Positions 58,560 to 64,000 of a DNA stretch of 64,000 nt are shown here, piece after piece; the stretch's first letter is position 1, and each line of letters opens with the position of its first letter. Below the pieces are notes generated by a model that saw only the letters and a program-made list of their open reading frames with translations, made no database searches and was not told the DNA's origin. This DNA is from Carya illinoinensis (taxonomy: Eukaryota; Streptophyta; Magnoliopsida; Fagales; Juglandaceae), in assembly GCF_018687715.1 (NCBI RefSeq), contig NC_056766.1:11335501-11399500 (forward strand), in the 5' to 3' direction. The position numbers were made by a program, and so were the translations under genes.

Positions 58560-60245
58560 GAGCAATATTGCATTTATGCTTGGGAGATATATTATAAATT
58601 AGTTGCATTTTAGGAAGATATCACATTCCAAAAAATAGTTTAAATAAACATTAGTGTTTCAATTTAATTTTTACACATCATCAAATTGATCATCATAAAA
58701 AAATTCATGAACATCAAATCTATCGCTTGATCATCAAAAACTCGAATCAAACATTTGTGCTCAACATGAATTTTTGATAATCAAATGAGCAAAATTCCAC
58801 AGAGAAGCTCATAACTAAAAATCTAGTTGATTTATTTTACAATAAGTAATCAGTGGCAATGGAATACTTAATGTAAACACAATTGCTATGTATCAATCAT
58901 TATGCATATAGGCTTAGTAGAAAAAATTTAAGATTATACACAAATCCATATCAACTAAATAAAATATTGAAGTTTCATTTAGATAGAGAAAGCTACACAT
59001 GCATAGAAAGATGTTCATAAGTGTTTTTTTTTTTTTTTCACATGTATTTGAGTCAATTAAAGTACCAACATATATACATAGAATGTACTTGACACATTCC
59101 AAATCAAGCAAATTCTTAGTGTTCTTATGCACATACTTCCTACTACATATCATACAGACAACTTCAGTATCTGCTATTCACACTACATATGTGGCAAACT
59201 AAAATATTTGAGTCGTTTCTTCATTGATACATAGTTAGAATTTGTCCAAATAAATTTTATGCCTTGCATCTCATCTTAGAAGGATCACCCATGAGGTTGT
59301 TGATTGCTTTCGTACATTTTTTTTTTGCATTCATTTCTTCTTACAATTAAATAAACCGAGTATAATTAAACTTGGATTGAAAGACTTGTAATCCAACATG
59401 TATTAAGGTTTTTAACTAATGTCCTATATACATGTATTATCTTTCCTCAGATTGTTAAATAAACACTTAATTGCAAATAATATCCATATATAGGAAAATC
59501 TAAAAAAACTACAAGGATAAAAGTGTAAACTTTTATGAAGTGAACCAAAAAACCCTCTACCCCAACTACCACATTGCTCTCTTTCAACCTTCTCATTCTA
59601 TTGATTGCATATCAGTGGAATTGTGGAAACCCTTTGGTTAGAATATCATCACAAGAGCAAATTACTAAACTACTTGAGTTGGAATATCATTAACACTATT
59701 CACCAGCATTCAGTAACGACTAATGACTATAGTACTAATAACACACCAACTTTCTCTTAGTGAATCTATATATCATTGTAATCTACAATAATCTTTTATA
59801 ATATCTTTAACAATGTTGTATTAAAAGTTGATTGCGTTTTGTTAACCCCCAAGGAAACATATCTCAACCGACCATATTAGCAACAATAAACAGCCCTAAA
59901 TAATTATTAACCAACATATAATTAAAAAGTCTTAAATAATTATTAACCAACAAATAGTAGATAATGATTATATATCCAACAATAAGGGATGAGCAGAACA
60001 TTAATTTATGGAGTACTTATAATTAGCCTGTCCTAAATACTAGTCATCATTGCAAGCTATTATGCATACAAATGAAAACAGAAGATGAAAAGTACTTGTT
60101 TATAGTGTTTGGCTCCATAATAAGATATATGAATGGAGCTGCCGAAGCACATCATCTACACTTTCCCTCTTTAGTGGTCCATGCCATCCAGTGCTGATAA
60201 CAAGAGCCTACTTCAGCCCCATCCCATCCAGAGTTAAATAAAAAA
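58560..60245. other. AT-rich spacer
   Basis: Nothing supported. Confidence 0.45.
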
Positions 60246-60511
60246 TTAGTTTGATAAATCACCAACTAGAAAAACAACATTGCTCCATGTTATGAATTCC
60301 CACATCTTATCATTGCACCCTCGCCACACAACAAAAAATTCTTTTAAGCAGTCATCATCTTTCACTCTTTTAAGTGCACCCAACCATACCTCCATAAATC
60401 CACTCAAACACAAAATCTTTGCAACTACCAAAATGGAGTATCTTGTTGCATTTCAAAATTAAAGAAAAAAAAATCTCAAAAAAGAGAAATATACCACAGT
60501 TACTCAGCTCC
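60246..60511 (-). pseudogene. Coding-like fragment left of the solo LTR
   Basis: A minus-strand frame of 61 codons (MVVAKILCLSGFMEVWLGAL onward) has balanced composition but no recognised family. It might be an exon of the same broken gene as 62602-62866, from which it is separated by the solo LTR. Confidence 0.25.
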
Positions 60512-60516
60512 CTGAG

Positions 60517-61028
60517 TGTGATACCCTGTATTTTCTTGTGTTTTAATTAAATAATTATTTTAATTGTTATTAATATTGGTTCTCTTGTTTTACATTTATT
60601 TATTTTTAATGTGATTTTTGTTGTATTATTTTATAATTGCTAAGTTATGAAATTTATTTTAATGTACTTTTTTCTTATTATTTATTATTGTTTATTATTA
60701 ATTGACTCTTTATTTCAAATTATTTTTTATCATTGGGTTTCACTATTTTATTTTTCTAAGTTGATGTGATTTTAAAGTTAAACTAGTGTTTTAAATTCCA
60801 TCTGTTAGATCAGTTTGAAGACCCCAAGATGAAAAGCCTGATTTAATTTTCCTTCATTTTTCTCTTTCCTTTTTTCTTTTCTTTTTCTTCCATTTTTCTT
60901 CTCTTTCTTTTTCCCCTCTCCTGCAATCAAAATAAGACCTCTCTCATTTCTCTCTCTCCTCCAGCCTAGCCATCGCCCACCTCACCACCTCCTCCACATG
61001 CCAGTAACCTCCCCCAACCTAGCCCCCA

Positions 61029-61064
<36 letters not shown>

Positions 61065-62596
61065 GCATGTGTGAGACCCATTTTAGTTCTCTTTTTTCTT
61101 CTATCGCCAGCCTAGCTGTTGGCCACTACACTACCACCATCACGTTCCTCTCTCATCAACGACACCCGCCTAGCCTTCCCACTACCAATCATGTCTCCAC
61201 CCTCCCTCACCTTCCTCACTCTCTCATGGTCTCTCTATACTTCTTTGGCCCGATCCACCACCCACACCGTCATCAGCCACCAACATCCACTCTACTGACC
61301 ATCATAAGCCCCTTCATGCCCAGCCACGACCTCCCATTGGCTTCCCCTCTCAATTTCTAGTTTTGAAACCCACAACCACCCCTTAGAAACACTGCTCCGC
61401 CACCTTTTGCGTCATCATTGATATTTTAGAATTGTTTTTTCTATTGTTGTAATTAATTTTTTAAAGAATTTATTGAGATTTATATGTATTTTTACACTAA
61501 CTTATTTTCTGTAGTCTGGTTAGTTGTGGTGGGCCTTGAGTCGGAGAAAGTGTGGATTTATAGATTGTGGTTGTTGTCGGATATGCGCCTTGGGCTAGAT
61601 TAGGGGATGGATTTAATTGTGGAGTTGGATTGTGAGTAGTGTATTTATCTGATATATGCCATGACATCAAATATATTGTTTATATGCATTTTCATGTGTT
61701 ATGTTTGAAAATTGGGTTTTTTTGTTAAGAAATTATTTTTGGATTGAAAAGAATGAAAGAAAAGAAAAGAAATTATAGAGATGGTGGTAAGCAGTGACGA
61801 TAGTAGACTCCTGCATGTGATTCCCATGCAAGCTGTAGGGATGATGGTAAGTCCTGCCTATGATTCCCGCCTATAGTAACTAATAAATGGATATGATGGG
61901 TCATTTTTCGGGAAAATAGTGGTTTATGATTATATGGATGTAAGGACCATTTTATGACAAAAATTGTGAATTTCTGTGTGGGCCATTTTTTGAAAAAATG
62001 GCAGATGATATTTAATAGCGTGTTTTAGGCCAAATGGAATTTTTGGCATGTGTTGGAAAAATGTTCATTTACACAAAAAAAGATAGTTTTCGTCTCATTC
62101 ATGTTTCATCATGTGCATGCATACATGTTGGTTGTTTTAATACTATGTTTTTATTTTGTGGATTGTTTGGTTGGTTACTTATTTAAACTCATAATCTCAC
62201 GTGATATTCCTACCCTACAGTTCCATTTTATTTAATCGTAGATTTTGATGTAGAGGATGACGTTGAGCTTGGGGTATTGACTCTATTGGAGGAGTGACTT
62301 GTGGTTGCTTTTTGATCATGGGATTTGTTTCCCTTTTTGACTATGTATATTGGCTTTTACTTTATTTTGATGGATAATTGTGTAACCTTTTTGAAAGACT
62401 TTTATTTTAGTGGTTTTGTATTTAAAATTCTGGTACTTAGTTGACTATCTTTTATTTATCCACTACGATTTTTTGTTGTACACTTTTTACATGTACATAC
62501 ACTTAGCACTTGTCATTTAGGGTGCATGACCTATGTTGTCATCATCCCGGTGTTATGATTCCCGCCTTTTTGTATGTGGGAGTTAGAGATGCCACA
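60517..62596. mobile_element. Solo LTR (2.08 kb) with 5-bp target duplication
   Basis: Starts TGTGATACCCTGTATTTTC and ends GAGATGCCACA, flanked by ctgag at 60512-60516 and 62597-62601. No coding capacity or primer site inside. Contains a (CT)n run at 61031-61061. Read from the right it begins TGTGGCATCTCTAACTCCC, as in chromovirus LTRs, so the sense strand is probably minus. Two short near-repeats (tgtgattccc/tatgattcccgcc) lie at about 61815-61875. Confidence 0.75.
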
Positions 62597-62601
62597 CTGA
62601 G

Positions 62602-62866
62602 TCTCCCTTAAAGACTCTCTAGGGAATTGTTGCTAGAACATCGAGTAAGTCATAAATTTATCAAACTCAACTTGCTTTTGTAGAATTTGGCAAACATTTG
62701 CATTTAGTTCCTCAAGTTGGGTTTTACCGTATTGTGCATCCCATGACAATGCAAAGGAATTTTCACCACTTTGTATTGTATATGCTAATTGTTCATTCTC
62801 GATCTTCCCCAAAACCCTTCCATATCCTAGTAATTTGGATCTATGACAATAAGAAATAAATGTCAT
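62602..62866 (-). pseudogene. Possible plant transposase C-terminal fragment
   Basis: The minus-strand frame reads GYGRVLGKIENEQLAYTIQS, then QLEELNANVCQILQKQVEFD and KFMTYSMF. The GYG element followed by a short coiled coil recalls the C-terminus of plant En/Spm-associated transposase-24 proteins. The match is weak, and the frame ends at the solo LTR side. Confidence 0.3.
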
Positions 62867-64000
62867 TCCACCTTACTTATAGATAGAAATAAATTGTTAC
62901 AACATCGACGATATGGACACTTCACATAGTAATTGGTTTCGGTTGTATGAGCTCAAGCCATTATGAAGAAACTGCCTACCCTAATGCAACATTGGAATTA
63001 ATTTTAGTGTGTATGATAACAATTCTTTTATAGGCAGTTGGCAAATTGCAGTCCCCATGCAGTCTAGCGTAGCCCTGGTCACATCATTTTTAATTATAAA
63101 AAAAAAAAATTGAAAAAAATATCACCTTTAATAAATAAAAAATTAAAGTGTTCCCAACTCCTCTCTCTCTCTCTCTCTCCCTGCCTTGCTTGGTGAATTT
63201 GGCATCATCTCGGCCAATCGCTCTGCCTTATTTGATGAATCCAGCTTCAACTCAGCTTGTTGGTCCCAACTCCCCACACCTAAATTCCCCAGATGTTATA
63301 ATACTCTTTCTTTTTTCATAACTTCAGCCATTTATGAGTTGTGTATGTTTTATTTCATCTGTATATTTGTACGCACGCACAAACATGAATTTCATTTGCC
63401 TATCTACATGTTGGCAAGTTTAGGAGAAGACTCTAGTTGTTGGGGAAAGATTGACAAGGTTGCATTTTGGGTCTTACCTTTGTTTGGTCGTTAAGAAAAG
63501 AAAAGAAGAGAATTTTGTTTCATTTGTCTGCATTTAGTTTCATTTTAAGGAATTAGTGAAATGTTTTGCTCAAGTGTAGTTGAATAATTCTACTAGAACT
63601 TTAAGCTCAGTTTATTAGAGGTTTTATTTGGCATTTTGGATCTTTAGGATTTTCCTTTTAAAGGGATGGTTTTCCCATTTGGTGATTTAGGTTTTTTACT
63701 TGAAGGGAGAAGAAGGGAAGGAGAGAGAGGCTAGAGGGAGAAAGATGGGAGAAGGGAGGCTGTATAGAAAAAAAAGATAGCGTAAAATGGTGTGAAATAT
63801 GCCGTAGAAGAATTCATTTGCAGAAACAATTATATACTCGCCGTTTCATTAATACTATCTGTCAGACCATGTCCCATAGTTGCACGACGACTGCACAAAC
63901 CGATTGCATTTATCATTTTACATATGATAATATTTACATTGGAAAGGTCCAAGCTAAAGTACGAATATAATTTGCAACATATTTAATTCCTTTATATATA
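62867..64000. other. Right-edge spacer
   Basis: A (CT)n run at 63161-63180. A 102-codon plus frame at 63186-63494 matches no known family. No promoter, RNA gene or repeat end is supported. Confidence 0.35.

Noticed and set aside
60998..61360. 120-codon plus frame with Ser/Pro/His-rich product
   Set aside because: Lies within the solo LTR and is driven by a CT repeat and skewed composition.
1..64000. tRNA, rRNA, CRISPR arrays or bacterial-type operons
   Set aside because: None seen. The tRNA-like B box at 28.3 kb belongs to a truncated SINE, and the short tandem arrays lack CRISPR architecture.

Overview
The window is nuclear DNA of a flowering plant. It is AT-rich and crowded with LTR retrotransposons. 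It holds a handful of ordinary intron-containing eudicot genes (ORC2, SDH5, a PAN/Apple-like membrane protein, a small TPR-like protein and an unrecognised acidic protein). No rRNA, tRNA or CRISPR was seen. The short terminal-inverted-repeat element types suggest a woody eudicot, possibly Fagales/Juglandaceae, but that is only an impression. Gene models were built by hand by joining exons at GT/AG borders where the encoded protein is continuous. Noncoding limits are approximate.

Layout. 1-2.4 kb: 5' part of ORC2 on the minus strand, running off the left edge, with an E2F-type site upstream and a 179-bp tandem duplication in an intron. 3.4-8.9 kb: a decayed repeat followed by a dead minus-strand Ty1/copia element. 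8.9-12.2 kb: unrecognised fragments and a Harbinger-like MITE. 12.3-15.3 kb: seven-exon gene for a Cys-rich single-pass membrane protein. 16.1-25.4 kb: nested retroelements, consisting of an LTR pair, a patchwork of HSP70, SR-protein and FKBP gene fragments, a truncated minus-strand Ty3/gypsy element, and a 3.7-kb solo LTR inside its gag. 27.5 kb: small TPR-like gene, followed by a SINE with a 22-bp target duplication.

30.1-47.3 kb is the most interesting part. Imperfect terminal inverted repeats with a 9-bp flanking duplication bracket a FAR1/FRS-type (MULE-derived) gene and a convergent GRF-type zinc-finger gene, both broken. They look like cargo of one large Mutator-like element. A 9.03-kb SIRE/Maximus-type copia element with nearly identical LTRs sits in codon 8 of the GRF gene. 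Between its pol and 3' LTR are two paralogous antisense ORFs of about 145-150 codons, each predicted to form coiled coils and each preceded by its own TATA box.

48.3-52.9 kb: an unrecognised two-exon gene, then SDH5 (complex II subunit 5) on the minus strand with a LINE in its third intron. 53-64 kb: gene-poor DNA with a hAT-like element, a second Harbinger-like MITE, a tandem-repeat patch and a 2.1-kb solo LTR. The housekeeping genes act separately (replication licensing, mitochondrial complex II). The rest records layered transposition.
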